DNA of 35,550 nt from an uncultured Bacteroidota bacterium (GCA_903863935.1 CAIPDV010000077.1:1-35550); one strand, 5' to 3'; positions 15,494 through 24,287 are shown, counted from the first letter of the stretch. Notes: generated from the sequence alone by a model not told the origin. Translations and numbers: made by a program.

Positions 15494-16319
15494 TCCTGTG
15501 GAGTACGAAATTAAACCGCACCAGAAGCTTAATCTGGGCTTAAAAGAGATTTGGCTGTTTAGAGAAATGCTCTTTTTCTTTACCTGGCGCGACATTAAGG
15601 TTAAATACAAACAGACCGTATTGGGCTTTTTATGGGCCATTATACAACCGTTGGTACTAATGACCATCTTTTCGCTGGCTGGAAGTGCCTTAAGTATTCC
15701 TTCTGAAAATCTGCCACATCCGTTATTTACATTCTCTGCTCTAACCTTGTGGATGATATTTTCTACAGGTATCACAAACTCTGGAAATAGCATGTTGAAT
15801 AATGCCAACATCATCCGGAAAATATATTTCCCGCGCCTTATTATACCAATATCATCCGTTTTTACTGCCCTTTTTGATTTTTTTATGGCTTTCCTTATTT
15901 TAATAGGGATGCTGATATTCTACCATAACCGGATCTCATTTGACTGGGTGAAATTTCTCTTATTGGTGCCTGTTAGTATCAGTATTACACTCATTTCAAC
16001 CTTCGGAATAGGATCATTGCTTGCGGCTTTAACTATTAAATATAGGGATTTTAGATATGTAACACCATTTTTGGTTCAGGCACTTATGTTCCTTACCCCT
16101 GTAATTTATCCTATTTCAATGTTCCACTTTCTTGGTTCAAAATATGTGCTGGCATGCAATCCAATGTATAGTGCAATTGAGTTGTTCAGGTCAACATTTA
16201 ACGGGCAGGTGTTAGAACTCCGGTTGGTAGGAATAAGCATGATTTTTGCCCTGATGTTTTTAATTTCAGGCATATATTATTTTAGAAAAACTGAGGCTTA
16301 TTTCGCAGATCTCGCCTAG
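15483..16319 (+). CDS. wzm: Polysaccharide ABC exporter permease (Wzm-like)
   Basis: This 278-residue ABC-2 permease has six membrane segments and the Wzm/KpsM N-terminal signature: LKEIWLFREMLFFFTWRDIK at about 20-39, then VKYKQTVLGFLWAIIQPL. A YRDFRYVTPFLVQALMFLTP loop lies near residues 182-201. The length is normal. With the ATPase encoded one base downstream it forms the channel that moves a lipid-linked polysaccharide across the inner membrane. The start is ATG 15483; a GTG at 15498 is possible because a -7-like box overlaps the first codons. It is the first gene of the glycan cluster and its presence implies ABC-dependent, Wzy-independent assembly. Confidence 0.93.
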   Translation: MYICPVEYEIKPHQKLNLGLKEIWLFREMLFFFTWRDIKVKYKQTVLGFLWAIIQPLVLMTIFSLAGSALSIPSENLPHPLFTFSALTLWMIFSTGITNSGNSMLNNANIIRKIYFPRLIIPISSVFTALFDFFMAFLILIGMLIFYHNRISFDWVKFLLLVPVSISITLISTFGIGSLLAALTIKYRDFRYVTPFLVQALMFLTPVIYPISMFHFLGSKYVLACNPMYSAIELFRSTFNGQVLELRLVGISMIFALMFLISGIYYFRKTEAYFADLA

Positions 16320-16320
16320 T

Positions 16321-17505
16321 ATGAAACCAATACTTGAAATAAAGAATGTTTCTAAAAAATTCCTGATTCACCATAACAGGCAACCATACATGAGTATGCG
16401 TGAATCCATTACTTCTGTTTTTAAAAGAGGTAATTCAATTAGCGAAGACTTTTATGCCCTTAAAGACATAAGTTTTAATGTTGAAGCAGGTGAATGTATT
16501 GGCATTATCGGCAAGAATGGTGCGGGAAAATCTACCCTCTTAAAAGTGCTTTCCAGAATAACTCCGCCCACTACAGGTAGTATAATTTCCAGAGGCAGGA
16601 TAGCTAGTTTACTGGAAGTTGGAACAGGTTTCCATCCGGAATTAACCGGAAGGGAAAATGTGTTGTTGAATGGGTCAATACTCGGAATGTCGCGAAAAGA
16701 GATACAGGCTAAGTTTGATGAGATAATTGATTTTAGCGGGGTTGAGAACTTCCTAGACACACCGTTGAAATTTTATAGCAGTGGTATGCAATTGCGGTTA
16801 GCGTTTTCTGTTGCAGCCTTTCTGGAACCCGAAATAATGGTGATAGATGAAGTGCTTGCCGTTGGTGATGCGGAGTTTCAGAAGAAGTGCATGGGGAAAA
16901 TGGAGGATGTAAACAAGAATGGACGTACAATAATATTTGTCAGTCACGATTTGAATGCTGTCCAAAACCTGTGTAAGTCTGCTATCCTGTTAAAGGACGG
17001 AAAGATATTTCTTACAGGCGAATCGGGGATGGTAATCAATAATTACTTGCATGCAGGAAGTCATGCATCTACAACATGGACGCAGAAGGAGGGAAACAAG
17101 CATCCGCATTTCAATACGATTAATGTAAAGATTGAAGGAAAACAACCGCATTTAAAATTGGTTGTCGACTCAAGCATAAAATGTATGCCTGAAATGGCTG
17201 CATCATTCATTTCGTATGATATTTTCAGTAAACTGGGAACCCCTGTTGGGCAGGCCATCCCAAATCTTGATCCATTTGTAAAGCCTTCCGGCGAAGTTGT
17301 AAATATTACAACCCAGATAGACTTGAACGGGTTTATCCCGGGAGACTATTACCTGGATGCATGGATTGGTCCGCATTTCAGTGAAACATACGATTGGCAA
17401 AAAGAATGTATTGAGTTTTCTATTGTTGAAAGCCCTCAACTTACCAGAACATACCCGCACTATCCTGCACATGGTTTCATTGTGCCTGAGTCAAGAAATT
17501 TGTGA
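16321..17505 (+). CDS. wzt: Polysaccharide ABC exporter ATPase with C-terminal carbohydrate-binding domain (Wzt-like)
   Basis: The protein has 394 residues. The ABC domain has Walker A GKNGAGKS (64-71), the signature YSSGM (152-156) typical of polysaccharide exporters, Walker B IMVIDE (172-177), and H209 in the H-loop. The segment ASLLEVGTGFHPELTGREN is also typical of Wzt/TagH. From about 245 to 394 there is a beta-rich domain (for example VVNITTQIDLNGFIPGDYYL), as in Wzt proteins that bind the modified end of the O-antigen before export. KpsT and other capsule ATPases lack this part. This suggests that a chain-end modification, perhaps methylation by a neighbouring enzyme, gates export. One base separates it from Wzm. 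Confidence 0.93.
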   Translation: MKPILEIKNVSKKFLIHHNRQPYMSMRESITSVFKRGNSISEDFYALKDISFNVEAGECIGIIGKNGAGKSTLLKVLSRITPPTTGSIISRGRIASLLEVGTGFHPELTGRENVLLNGSILGMSRKEIQAKFDEIIDFSGVENFLDTPLKFYSSGMQLRLAFSVAAFLEPEIMVIDEVLAVGDAEFQKKCMGKMEDVNKNGRTIIFVSHDLNAVQNLCKSAILLKDGKIFLTGESGMVINNYLHAGSHASTTWTQKEGNKHPHFNTINVKIEGKQPHLKLVVDSSIKCMPEMAASFISYDIFSKLGTPVGQAIPNLDPFVKPSGEVVNITTQIDLNGFIPGDYYLDAWIGPHFSETYDWQKECIEFSIVESPQLTRTYPHYPAHGFIVPESRNL

Positions 17506-17542
17506 GGTGAATAATAAATGAGATTGTACAACATAAAGCTGA

Positions 17543-18313
17543 ATGCAACCAAAGGACTATAAAGATAATTTTTTTGAATACCATTTACAGGGTGCGGTAA
17601 ATTCTGCAAAAGCAGTTATTCCTGTTGTCAGGGATTATATTATGCCAGCCTCTGTTATCGATATTGGTTGTGGAATTGGGGCCTGGCTGAGTGTTTGGAA
17701 GAGTACAGGTGTGGCAGCGGTTTTTGGGGTTGATGGGGAACATGTTGATTCCACCAAACTTGTTATTGATGGCTCTGAATTCAAAGCATTCGATCTTTCT
17801 AAAATATATGCTACCGATAAGAAATATGATTTAGTTACTTGTCTTGAAGTTGCTGAACATTTGCCTTCAAATGTCGCTGATAAATTTGTTGCATCTCTTT
17901 GTTCATTGGGAGATGTTATTTTGTTTTCTGCAGCAATACCGGGGCAGGAGGGAACCATGCACATAAATGAACAATACCCGGAATACTGGATAGCTATTTT
18001 TAAGAAAAACAAGTATGTTGCCATTGATTGTATTCGTCACCGAATATGGAATGATAAAACAATTCAATGGTGGTATAGACAAAACATCATGTTTTTTGTA
18101 AGAGAAGATACGTTGCCAAAATATCCTTCATTAAAGAAAGCTCATGATGAAAATAAAGGAGATGTACTCTCTTTGGTTCATCCGGAATTATTGGATTTTA
18201 AGGAGCATAAAGTAAATTATTATGAATCTGTTCTCCGTTCCAGCAGTGCTACATTGAAATATTTTTTTAACTATCTATTTAAGAAAAAGGCGGATGAGAG
18301 AAGAGAATATTGA
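17543..18313 (+). CDS. SAM-dependent class I methyltransferase
   Basis: This 256-residue protein has a Rossmann SAM-binding motif VIDIGCGIGAWLS at about 38-50, an acidic loop GVDGEH at the end of beta-2, and motif DLVTCLEVAEHLP at about 95-107. This is the layout of small-molecule and sugar methyltransferases (Methyltransf_11/23 type). HINEQYPEYWIAIFKK and WWYRQNIMFFVRE stretches later in the chain resemble methyltransferases found in O-antigen loci. It follows Wzt by 37 bases and overlaps the next methyltransferase by 20 bases. It probably methylates a sugar of the exported glycan or its end. The acceptor is unknown. Confidence 0.85.
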   Translation: MQPKDYKDNFFEYHLQGAVNSAKAVIPVVRDYIMPASVIDIGCGIGAWLSVWKSTGVAAVFGVDGEHVDSTKLVIDGSEFKAFDLSKIYATDKKYDLVTCLEVAEHLPSNVADKFVASLCSLGDVILFSAAIPGQEGTMHINEQYPEYWIAIFKKNKYVAIDCIRHRIWNDKTIQWWYRQNIMFFVREDTLPKYPSLKKAHDENKGDVLSLVHPELLDFKEHKVNYYESVLRSSSATLKYFFNYLFKKKADERREY

Positions 18314-18974
18314 ACGCTTTAGTGACTATAGCAAGATAGCAAAAGATGACCATTATTATCTTGTTTATAAGCCATTGATACTGGACCTGGAATATGCAGT
18401 GAAAAAATATGCAGGTGCCAGGGTGCTCGATCTGGGGTGTGGAAATAAGCCTTATCAGGGAATGTTCCGGGGAATAGCTAAAGAATATGTAGGGTGTGAT
18501 GTGGTTCAATCGAGCATGAATAAAGTGGATGTCATTTGTGAAGCAACCAATATTACTTTACCCGATTCTAGCTTTGATACGGTGTTTTCAACCCAGGTGA
18601 TAGAACATGTGGAAGACCATCAGGCATTGGTGCGTGAAGCTTTTCGTTTGTTAAAACCAGGCGGACATTTTATCGTGTCAGGGCCCATGTACTGGCATTT
18701 GCATGAAGAACCGCATGATTTTTTCCGTTTCACGAAACATGGGTTCAAATACATACTTGAAAAAAATGGTTTTACTGTCCTCGAAATACTATCTAACGGA
18801 GGTAAGTGGGCTCTTATTGGGCAAGTTATTATACATACAATGCCTGCAAGGCTTGTCCGGTTAAAACTTTACCGTACAATTGTCAACTCTATATTTTCGT
18901 ATCTTGATAAGAAATACTACAACGATTTTAATACGATGAATTATGTTGTTGTTGGAAAAAAGGTTGTCAAATAA
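18294..18974 (+). CDS. SAM-dependent methyltransferase, Methyltransf_11 type
   Basis: The protein has 226 residues. The SAM-binding motif is RVLDLGCGNKPYQGMFRG (about 43-60), followed by LPDSSFDTVFSTQVIEHVED (about 88-107) and EAFRLLKPGGHFIVSGP, the three classical Methyltransf_11 blocks. An HEEPHDFFRFTKHGF segment follows and is common in methyltransferases of polysaccharide loci. The start codon lies inside the previous gene (20-base overlap) and the stop overlaps the next start by one base (TAATG), so translation of the three is probably coupled. It is expected to act on the lipid-linked glycan in the cytoplasm. Confidence 0.87.
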   Translation: MREENIERFSDYSKIAKDDHYYLVYKPLILDLEYAVKKYAGARVLDLGCGNKPYQGMFRGIAKEYVGCDVVQSSMNKVDVICEATNITLPDSSFDTVFSTQVIEHVEDHQALVREAFRLLKPGGHFIVSGPMYWHLHEEPHDFFRFTKHGFKYILEKNGFTVLEILSNGGKWALIGQVIIHTMPARLVRLKLYRTIVNSIFSYLDKKYYNDFNTMNYVVVGKKVVK

Positions 18975-19807
18975 TGGACCCTGTTATTTCCATAATTATT
19001 CCTTGCTATAACCAGGGTAATTACCTTGAAGAGGCTTTGCAGAGCATAGCTCAATTCAAGGATCATGACAGCGTGGAGATAATTATTGTGAACGATGGTT
19101 CAACCGATAATTCAACAATCAATATCCTTAAACAACTTTCCGGTAAAGGGTTCACGGTTATAAACCAAATCAATAAAGGATTGGGTGCAGCAAGAAATAC
19201 AGGGATAAAGGCATCGCAGGGTAAATATGTTTTACCACTTGACAGTGATAATAAAATTAGACCGGAATATATTTCAGAAAGTAGTGCATTGCTTGACGGA
19301 GATACTCAACTTGATGTTGTTTATGCCAACGCGGAATATTTTGGCGAAAAAACAGGTTTATGGGAAAGTGGTGGATTCAATTTGCAGCGATTGATGCTCG
19401 AAAATTATATTGATGCTTGTGCAGTTTTTCGTAAATCAACATGGGAAAAAGTTGGTGGTTATGACGAGAACATGCCTGTAATGGGTTATGAAGATTGGGA
19501 TCTGTGGTTGCGCATAGCATTTCAAAGCGGAAAATTTCACTACATAAATAAGGTAATGTTTGATTACCGTTATTCATCTAAGTCTATGATTCGTTCTGTG
19601 GAAAAAGAGAAATTGGCAGCCATTTATGAGTACCTTGATAAAAAAAATAGTGGCTATTTAAACCTCAAATACCTGAATAGGTTAATCACCACCAATACTT
19701 CAAAAAATAAAGGTCTGGCGTTCAATCTTGCGCTAAAATCGTACTTCCCGAGAATTTATAGCCTACTTAAAAAGGCCGGTATTTCAAAAGATAAGGATAT
19801 TATTTAG
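18974..19807 (+). CDS. Glycosyltransferase family 2 protein
   Basis: This 277-residue GT-A enzyme begins with VISIIIPCYNQGNYLEEAL. It has VNDGSTDNS for nucleotide binding (about 41-49), the metal-binding LDSDN (about 90-94), and the catalytic-base region GYEDWDLWLR near residue 172. These match GT2. It has no membrane segment, so it works at the cytoplasmic face on the lipid-linked acceptor. It is coupled to the preceding methyltransferase by a one-base overlap and is followed after 17 bases by another GT2. Donor and linkage cannot be predicted. Confidence 0.9.
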   Translation: MDPVISIIIPCYNQGNYLEEALQSIAQFKDHDSVEIIIVNDGSTDNSTINILKQLSGKGFTVINQINKGLGAARNTGIKASQGKYVLPLDSDNKIRPEYISESSALLDGDTQLDVVYANAEYFGEKTGLWESGGFNLQRLMLENYIDACAVFRKSTWEKVGGYDENMPVMGYEDWDLWLRIAFQSGKFHYINKVMFDYRYSSKSMIRSVEKEKLAAIYEYLDKKNSGYLNLKYLNRLITTNTSKNKGLAFNLALKSYFPRIYSLLKKAGISKDKDII

Positions 19808-19824
19808 TTCAATATAAGGTATAA

Positions 19825-20775
19825 ATGGATTCAACTGTTGAAATATTACTCTCTACATTTAACGGTGCAAAATACCTTCGTGAACAATTGGATAGCATTA
19901 TTCAGCAGGATTATCAATATTGGAAATTGATAGTAAGAGATGATGGATCTACTGATAGTACTTTAGAGATATTGAATGAATATATCAAGAAGTATCCTGA
20001 TAAAATTTCTCTTATAAAAGATATCGAAGGTAATCTGGGTCATTCTAATTCATTTTCAAAGTTGTTAAGCTCATCCACCGCTGATTTTGTAATGTACTGC
20101 GATCAGGATGATTTGTGGTATCCTTCAAAAGTATCTACTATGCTTTCAAAAATGCTAGCGGAAGGAAAACATAACCCAAGTTTGCCTTTGGTGGTTTTTT
20201 CAGATATCCATGTAGCCGACTCAGAGTTGAATATTATTTCGGATTCATTCCTTGATAAGGTGCATTACAGGAATGATAGAGGACAACAGGTGTTTTTTCT
20301 GCGGAATTATGTTCCGGGGTGTAATATTATGTTCAACCGAAGCCTGATAAAACAAGCGTTGAAAACAAATAACATTGTAAAGCAGCATGACCACTGGCTG
20401 TTGATGGTATGTAGCATTGCAGGTAAAATAGTGTGCATAAACACACCTCTTATGAAGTACAGGATTCACGACAATAATACCATTGGATATTTTCAACCAT
20501 CGTATTCTTTCGCTGACGATTTGATTTTATTCTTCAAAACTATTTTCAAATACGGATTCCGTAACAAAAAATACAGGGAGTCATTACACATAAATAATAT
20601 TCAGCAGGTAGAGAATATTTGTGCCCGCATATCTTCATCAAAGTCAAAGGAGGCGGAATATTTATTGAATATTTATGAAAGCAATTTTTTCTCAAGAAAA
20701 GCCAGGAATATAACGAAGCCATATATTCTTGAAACGAGCTCGCTCAGACAACTTACGTATATTATTTGCTTTTAA
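19825..20775 (+). CDS. Glycosyltransferase family 2 protein, rhamnosyltransferase-like
   Basis: The protein has 316 residues, with VEILLSTFNGAKYLREQLDS at the N-terminus, RDDGSTDSTLEIL for nucleotide binding, CDQDDLWYPSKV around residues 92-103 as the metal site, and HDHWLLMVCSIAG where the catalytic ED-type motif is usually found. The DQDDLW form is characteristic of the GT2 subgroup around dTDP-rhamnosyltransferases. Whether this one uses rhamnose is only a suggestion, because no dTDP-rhamnose genes are in the window. The stop codon abuts the GTG start of the next gene. Confidence 0.88.
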   Translation: MDSTVEILLSTFNGAKYLREQLDSIIQQDYQYWKLIVRDDGSTDSTLEILNEYIKKYPDKISLIKDIEGNLGHSNSFSKLLSSSTADFVMYCDQDDLWYPSKVSTMLSKMLAEGKHNPSLPLVVFSDIHVADSELNIISDSFLDKVHYRNDRGQQVFFLRNYVPGCNIMFNRSLIKQALKTNNIVKQHDHWLLMVCSIAGKIVCINTPLMKYRIHDNNTIGYFQPSYSFADDLILFFKTIFKYGFRNKKYRESLHINNIQQVENICARISSSKSKEAEYLLNIYESNFFSRKARNITKPYILETSSLRQLTYIICF

Positions 20776-21669
20776 GTGGATGTATCAATCATCATATTAA
20801 ACTATAATACGTTTGACCTGACCTGTCAGTGTATTGAGTCTGTGATAAAGCTTACTCAAAATTGCAATTATGAAATAATTTTGGTTGATAATGCCTCTGT
20901 TGAATGTTCACCGGATTTGTTTCAGCAAAAATATCCTTCCGTTAAGCTTATTAAAAGCCCAATAAATACTGGGTTCACAGGAGGTAATAATCTTGGTATG
21001 GAAAAAGCTACAGGTGAATATATTTTATTATTGAATAGTGATGTTGTGCTTACTGAAAACAGCACTCAAATATGCCTGGAGAATTTAAAAAGTGATAAAA
21101 CAATTGGTGTTATAACTTGCAAACTAAAATATCCCGATGGCGGAATTCAAAGGCAGTGCCAGCGTTTTCCATCAATATCCAGAACCTGGATCGAGTTGTT
21201 GAGAATTCATAAAATAATGCCTGCAAAAATGCAAGCCAAAGTTATGCTCAATGGTTTTTTTGATCACCTGACAAATATTGACTCAGATTCTGTTTGGGGT
21301 ACCTTTTTTATGTTTCCTGTGAAACTATTAGAGCAATTTCAGGAAAGAAAATTACCTGTTGCATTTTTCATGTATGCAGAAGACCTGCTGTGGTGTTACA
21401 AAATAAAGAAGTTGGGGTATCGAATATATTACCTTGCCGACACTTCTGTAATACATTACTCAAAAGGTTCTTCAGCTGTTCCTGATTCGAACCTAAGGCA
21501 GAATAATGAATATGATTTTGTTTCTAAAAACTATGGCAATACCTATGCCCGGCTATTCGCATTAAGTCGGGGTTTACTTTTCTGCACCCACTTGGGAAAT
21601 AAAATTTCGAAAGATATAGCTGCAGGTTATTTCGCTTTATTCAGGAGGGGAAGAATCTCATCCAAATAG
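20776..21669 (+). CDS. Glycosyltransferase family 2 protein (WbbL/RfbF-like subgroup)
   Basis: This encodes 297 residues from a GTG start that abuts the stop codon of the previous gene (TAA then GTG); the only nearby ATG is out of frame. Motifs are VSIIILNYNTFDLTCQCIES, ILVDNASVE, NTGFTGGNNLGM (about 67-78), LLLNSDVVL in place of DXD, and the catalytic-base motif FMYAEDLLWCYKIKKLGYRI near residue 200. NSD in place of DXD and the GG-NN motif are usual in the WbbL-like branch. The last 43 bases overlap the minus-strand methyltransferase gene tail to tail. It is the last gene of the first plus-strand block. Confidence 0.9.
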   Translation: MDVSIIILNYNTFDLTCQCIESVIKLTQNCNYEIILVDNASVECSPDLFQQKYPSVKLIKSPINTGFTGGNNLGMEKATGEYILLLNSDVVLTENSTQICLENLKSDKTIGVITCKLKYPDGGIQRQCQRFPSISRTWIELLRIHKIMPAKMQAKVMLNGFFDHLTNIDSDSVWGTFFMFPVKLLEQFQERKLPVAFFMYAEDLLWCYKIKKLGYRIYYLADTSVIHYSKGSSAVPDSNLRQNNEYDFVSKNYGNTYARLFALSRGLLFCTHLGNKISKDIAAGYFALFRRGRISSK

Positions 21670-22364
21670 TCGGAGTCCTTTAAATTAAGCCATTTTGCCC
21701 TGTTTGTATCCAGATCACTATAGGTCAATTTATCTATTTCGGCCAACGTAAAGCCCAAGTTGTTTTTATTTTCTCCTTTTACAATAACTGCCATGCCATA
21801 ATCAGCATCCAGGGTAACAATATTCAAATCATTTCTTTCCGATTGAAGCCTTACTAGAGCCTTCCATACGTCGCCTGTCCAGCGGCCTGTCCAGCCTGCC
21901 AATTCACCTTTTTTTGCTTTTTCCCAAACTTCGGTTATTGAGTCAACTACGGGAGTTTCTACAACTGCCGAAGGAGGATTGCAGTCATCAATGATCATTA
22001 CACCATTAGGAGATAAAATATCAAGTACATTCATAATGTCGATATAGACTTGGGCATAAGTATGCAACCCATCAATCAAAGCAACATCAACCTTCTCCGT
22101 AGTAAATTGCTGTTTGTGATGCTTGAAAAAATCATTACTTGTTTGTTCGTAGAAGTATTCATGGTTGCCATAGAAAAGTGAGTTGACAAGCCTGTTCTTG
22201 CGGAGTTTTGACCTTCCTTGAAATAAAAATTGAGGATCAACGGCAATCTTCTTTGGGGCTTTTACCCGGTAAAAAACAACCCCTTCTTCAACTCCAATTT
22301 CAAGGTAAACCTTGGTTTGCACTGCATCTACTATATCCTGTATTACTTGTAATCTTGTTCGCAC
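21627..22364 (-). CDS. SAM-dependent methyltransferase, Methyltransf_24-like
   Basis: The 245-residue product starts at GTG 22364. YLEIGVEEGVVFYRVKAPKK (about 20-39) is the SAM-binding loop. VDVALIDGLHTYAQVYIDIM (about 92-111) and GVMIIDDCNPPS (about 121-132) form the IDG-H and IDD pattern of Methyltransf_24 enzymes, which often methylate sugars or their amino groups. A WTGDVWKALVRLQ stretch lies later in the chain. It forms a two-gene minus-strand unit with the gene upstream (15-base gap). Its 3' end overlaps the convergent GT2 gene by 43 bases. The substrate is unknown. Confidence 0.8.
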   Translation of the reverse strand: MRTRLQVIQDIVDAVQTKVYLEIGVEEGVVFYRVKAPKKIAVDPQFLFQGRSKLRKNRLVNSLFYGNHEYFYEQTSNDFFKHHKQQFTTEKVDVALIDGLHTYAQVYIDIMNVLDILSPNGVMIIDDCNPPSAVVETPVVDSITEVWEKAKKGELAGWTGRWTGDVWKALVRLQSERNDLNIVTLDADYGMAVIVKGENKNNLGFTLAEIDKLTYSDLDTNRAKWLNLKDSDYLDEILPLLNKAK

Positions 22365-22379
22365 TTTTTTAATTTTTAT

Positions 22380-23138
22380 TTATAATTTTTTGTATTTTCT
22401 ATGTTTGCCATGATATTGCCATACTCCCTCGGAGGTGCCTCTGAAAAGCATAAACCACAAGGCAACATTGCCTGTAATGATACACGCTGTTTTACATTTT
22501 GATAATGCTATAAGCGCCGCCAGAAAATTCACAGCAAAATCCACTCGTTTTCCTGCCTCCGGCAAAACAAAACTTTCTGAGTTCTTTTTTATCCTCGGGA
22601 TTTCATTAAAAGCAATTGTATCAGGGAAAATGTTTTTAAAGTGTGCGAAGAATTCTTCCTCATCGGTTTGGACAATAAATTTAGTACTCCCAGTTTCCTT
22701 TGCCATTGCAATCATTGCTTCATAAGGAGTTTCCCTTATTTCTTTTTGTTTATCGTTGCCACGATAAAGTATTGCTGTTCGTCCTTCCGTTAGTTTTGCT
22801 AATTCTTTGGCTTTATTTAGAACTAGTTCAGAAGGAGTACAAACACCCATGGCAAGTTTGCCAATATTTTCAAGTTCAATCTTTTTGTACCATTTAAATT
22901 GCCATGGATGCTTGAAATTAACTTTTGGCAATGAATTATCGGCATGATAGGGTGCCATTAATTTTTCATTTACATCCTCGCCTTCAAAATCCCGGTATTG
23001 TAAGAACAGATCATGGCAATCAATGTCCTCAGGTAAATGGCCATGTTCTTGCCTGTATTTGCAAATATCATGCAGCCTTATCGTAAGACAAGACGTTAAT
23101 CCCGCGTGGTGCCAAATCCTGAATTTATTTTCCGCCAT
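22380..23138 (-). CDS. Probable glycosyltransferase with fucosyltransferase-like (NodZ/GT-B) features
   Basis: The protein has 252 residues and no signal peptide or membrane segment. RTAILYRGNDKQKEIRETPY (about 138-157) resembles the HxRRtD-type donor-binding loop of the NodZ/O-fucosyltransferase group. STKFIVQTDEEEFFAHF follows, matching the conserved TDD-type strand, and the last block ALIALSKCKTACIITGNVAL resembles the part before the conserved Ser-x-x-Ser. The family is not certain; I see a resemblance, not a full match. It is the first gene of a two-gene minus-strand unit with the Methyltransf_24-like enzyme, so it probably adds a sugar that is later methylated. Confidence 0.5.
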   Translation of the reverse strand: MAENKFRIWHHAGLTSCLTIRLHDICKYRQEHGHLPEDIDCHDLFLQYRDFEGEDVNEKLMAPYHADNSLPKVNFKHPWQFKWYKKIELENIGKLAMGVCTPSELVLNKAKELAKLTEGRTAILYRGNDKQKEIRETPYEAMIAMAKETGSTKFIVQTDEEEFFAHFKNIFPDTIAFNEIPRIKKNSESFVLPEAGKRVDFAVNFLAALIALSKCKTACIITGNVALWFMLFRGTSEGVWQYHGKHRKYKKL

Positions 23139-23360
23139 TTGCTGATTTTCTTAGCCTCACAAAAATATTCAAATTCTGCGTGGTTATTCATGATATGGAA
23201 TATTTAGAGATAATTTCGTAAGTTGTTAATATGCAGGTTGTTGTGTCGGGCCCTATAATAATGTTTATTAAACCATAACCGGTATGGTCAAAGTTTCTTT
23301 TTTGTTTCCCTATCTTTGAAGCAGTACAATAATTAACTAGTTGCATATATATAAGTAGTA
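23139..23360. other. Divergent promoter region inside the glycan cluster
   Basis: These 222 bases separate two divergent units. A minus-strand TATTTTTG (23160-23167) is a possible -7 box for the 23138 gene, though no -33 is visible. The plus-strand TATCTTTG at 23311-23318 is the better box. A near-palindrome, ACCATA-ACCGGT-ATGGT, lies at about 23272-23288. Confidence 0.4.
23311..23318 (+). promoter_or_regulatory. Bacteroidota-type -7 box (TATCTTTG)
   Basis: TATCTTTG fits TAnnTTTG exactly and lies 42 bases upstream of the GT2 start codon at 23361. No clear TTG -33 element is seen at the usual distance, so strength is uncertain. Confidence 0.5.
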
Positions 23361-24263
23361 ATGGTTAGTCTGATAATCCCCAGTTTCAACCCGGTTTTAA
23401 AATTGCCGGATACCCTAAATTCTCTGGTAAGTCAAACAGGGTTTATTGACGAGTTGATTCTGGTAATTGACCATAACCATTACGATTCCTTTCCAAAAGA
23501 ACTAATATCAAAATATCAGGTTATTTTCAACCTTGTTATAATAAAGCAAGAGGATTCAGGACGGGCAAAATCGAGAAATAAAGGGGCTGAGGTGAGTAAG
23601 GGTGACTTACTTATCTTTTTAGATGATGATATGCTTGTGGAAGATGGCTTGATTGAAAAGCATATTCGGCATCACAAAAATGAGGGCAGTTTGATCTTAA
23701 CCGGAAACGGATACCGAAATCCAAAAGATGCAAACAATGATTTCGGTAAATTTCTCGTCGGTATGGAAAGACCCTGGAGAGAGAAGGTAAAGGATATTAA
23801 AAATGTGACTTTGGATAATTTCACCTTCACAGCATGTAACATGTCTATCCCACGGAAAGTTTTTATGGAACTAGGTGGTTTTGACGTAAAATTCCCGGAC
23901 GGAGAAGATTTTGACTTTGCAGTGCGAGCACTTTTAAAGAGCTACGTTGTTAAATATGATAATTCATTAATTGCATGGCATAATGATTGGCCCGTTATTG
24001 ATTCCTTTATAAGGAGGCAAGCAGAATATACGAAAGCCAAGAAAATTATATTTGAAGCCCATCCAGAATATATACAGCACTTCTCACATATGGTACCTAA
24101 AACTATGACTGGCATGAAGAAAACCGTCATGAAGGCATTGAAAGGTCCACTTCTTTGGTTTGTAAACTCAGGGAATGTTATTTTTGCAAGTCTTCCGGCT
24201 AATCTTAAATCTGTTATATATAATTATACCATTGCCTTCAACACCAATTCCAATAACGATTAA
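23361..24263 (+). CDS. Glycosyltransferase family 2 protein
   Basis: The protein has 300 residues. It opens with VSLIIPSFNPVLKLPDTLNS and has SGRAKSRNKGAEVSKGDLLI before the metal-binding LDDDM (about 91-95). The catalytic-base region is FPDGEDFDFAVRA near residues 178-190. These are GT2 (GT-A) motifs. The usual DDGS loop is replaced by VIDHNHYD. No membrane segment is evident. It leads a plus-strand unit of three genes (GT2, FkbM methyltransferase, GT4) that are closely spaced, and a good -7 box lies upstream. Donor and acceptor are unknown. Confidence 0.88.
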   Translation: MVSLIIPSFNPVLKLPDTLNSLVSQTGFIDELILVIDHNHYDSFPKELISKYQVIFNLVIIKQEDSGRAKSRNKGAEVSKGDLLIFLDDDMLVEDGLIEKHIRHHKNEGSLILTGNGYRNPKDANNDFGKFLVGMERPWREKVKDIKNVTLDNFTFTACNMSIPRKVFMELGGFDVKFPDGEDFDFAVRALLKSYVVKYDNSLIAWHNDWPVIDSFIRRQAEYTKAKKIIFEAHPEYIQHFSHMVPKTMTGMKKTVMKALKGPLLWFVNSGNVIFASLPANLKSVIYNYTIAFNTNSNND

Positions 24264-24287
24264 AGGATAACCCCGATAGAAACCACA

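Noticed and set aside
15428-15814. 128-codon minus-strand frame over the wzm start
   Set aside because: It lies antisense to the Wzm N-terminus, which has unmistakable permease motifs.
17635-18024. 129-codon minus-strand frame inside a methyltransferase gene
   Set aside because: It is antisense to a gene with a clear SAM-binding motif and shows no domain of its own.
23272-23288. Near-palindrome ACCATAACCGGTATGGT
   Set aside because: The symmetry is broken by one extra base and there is no repeated copy or linked regulator, so it is not listed as an operator.
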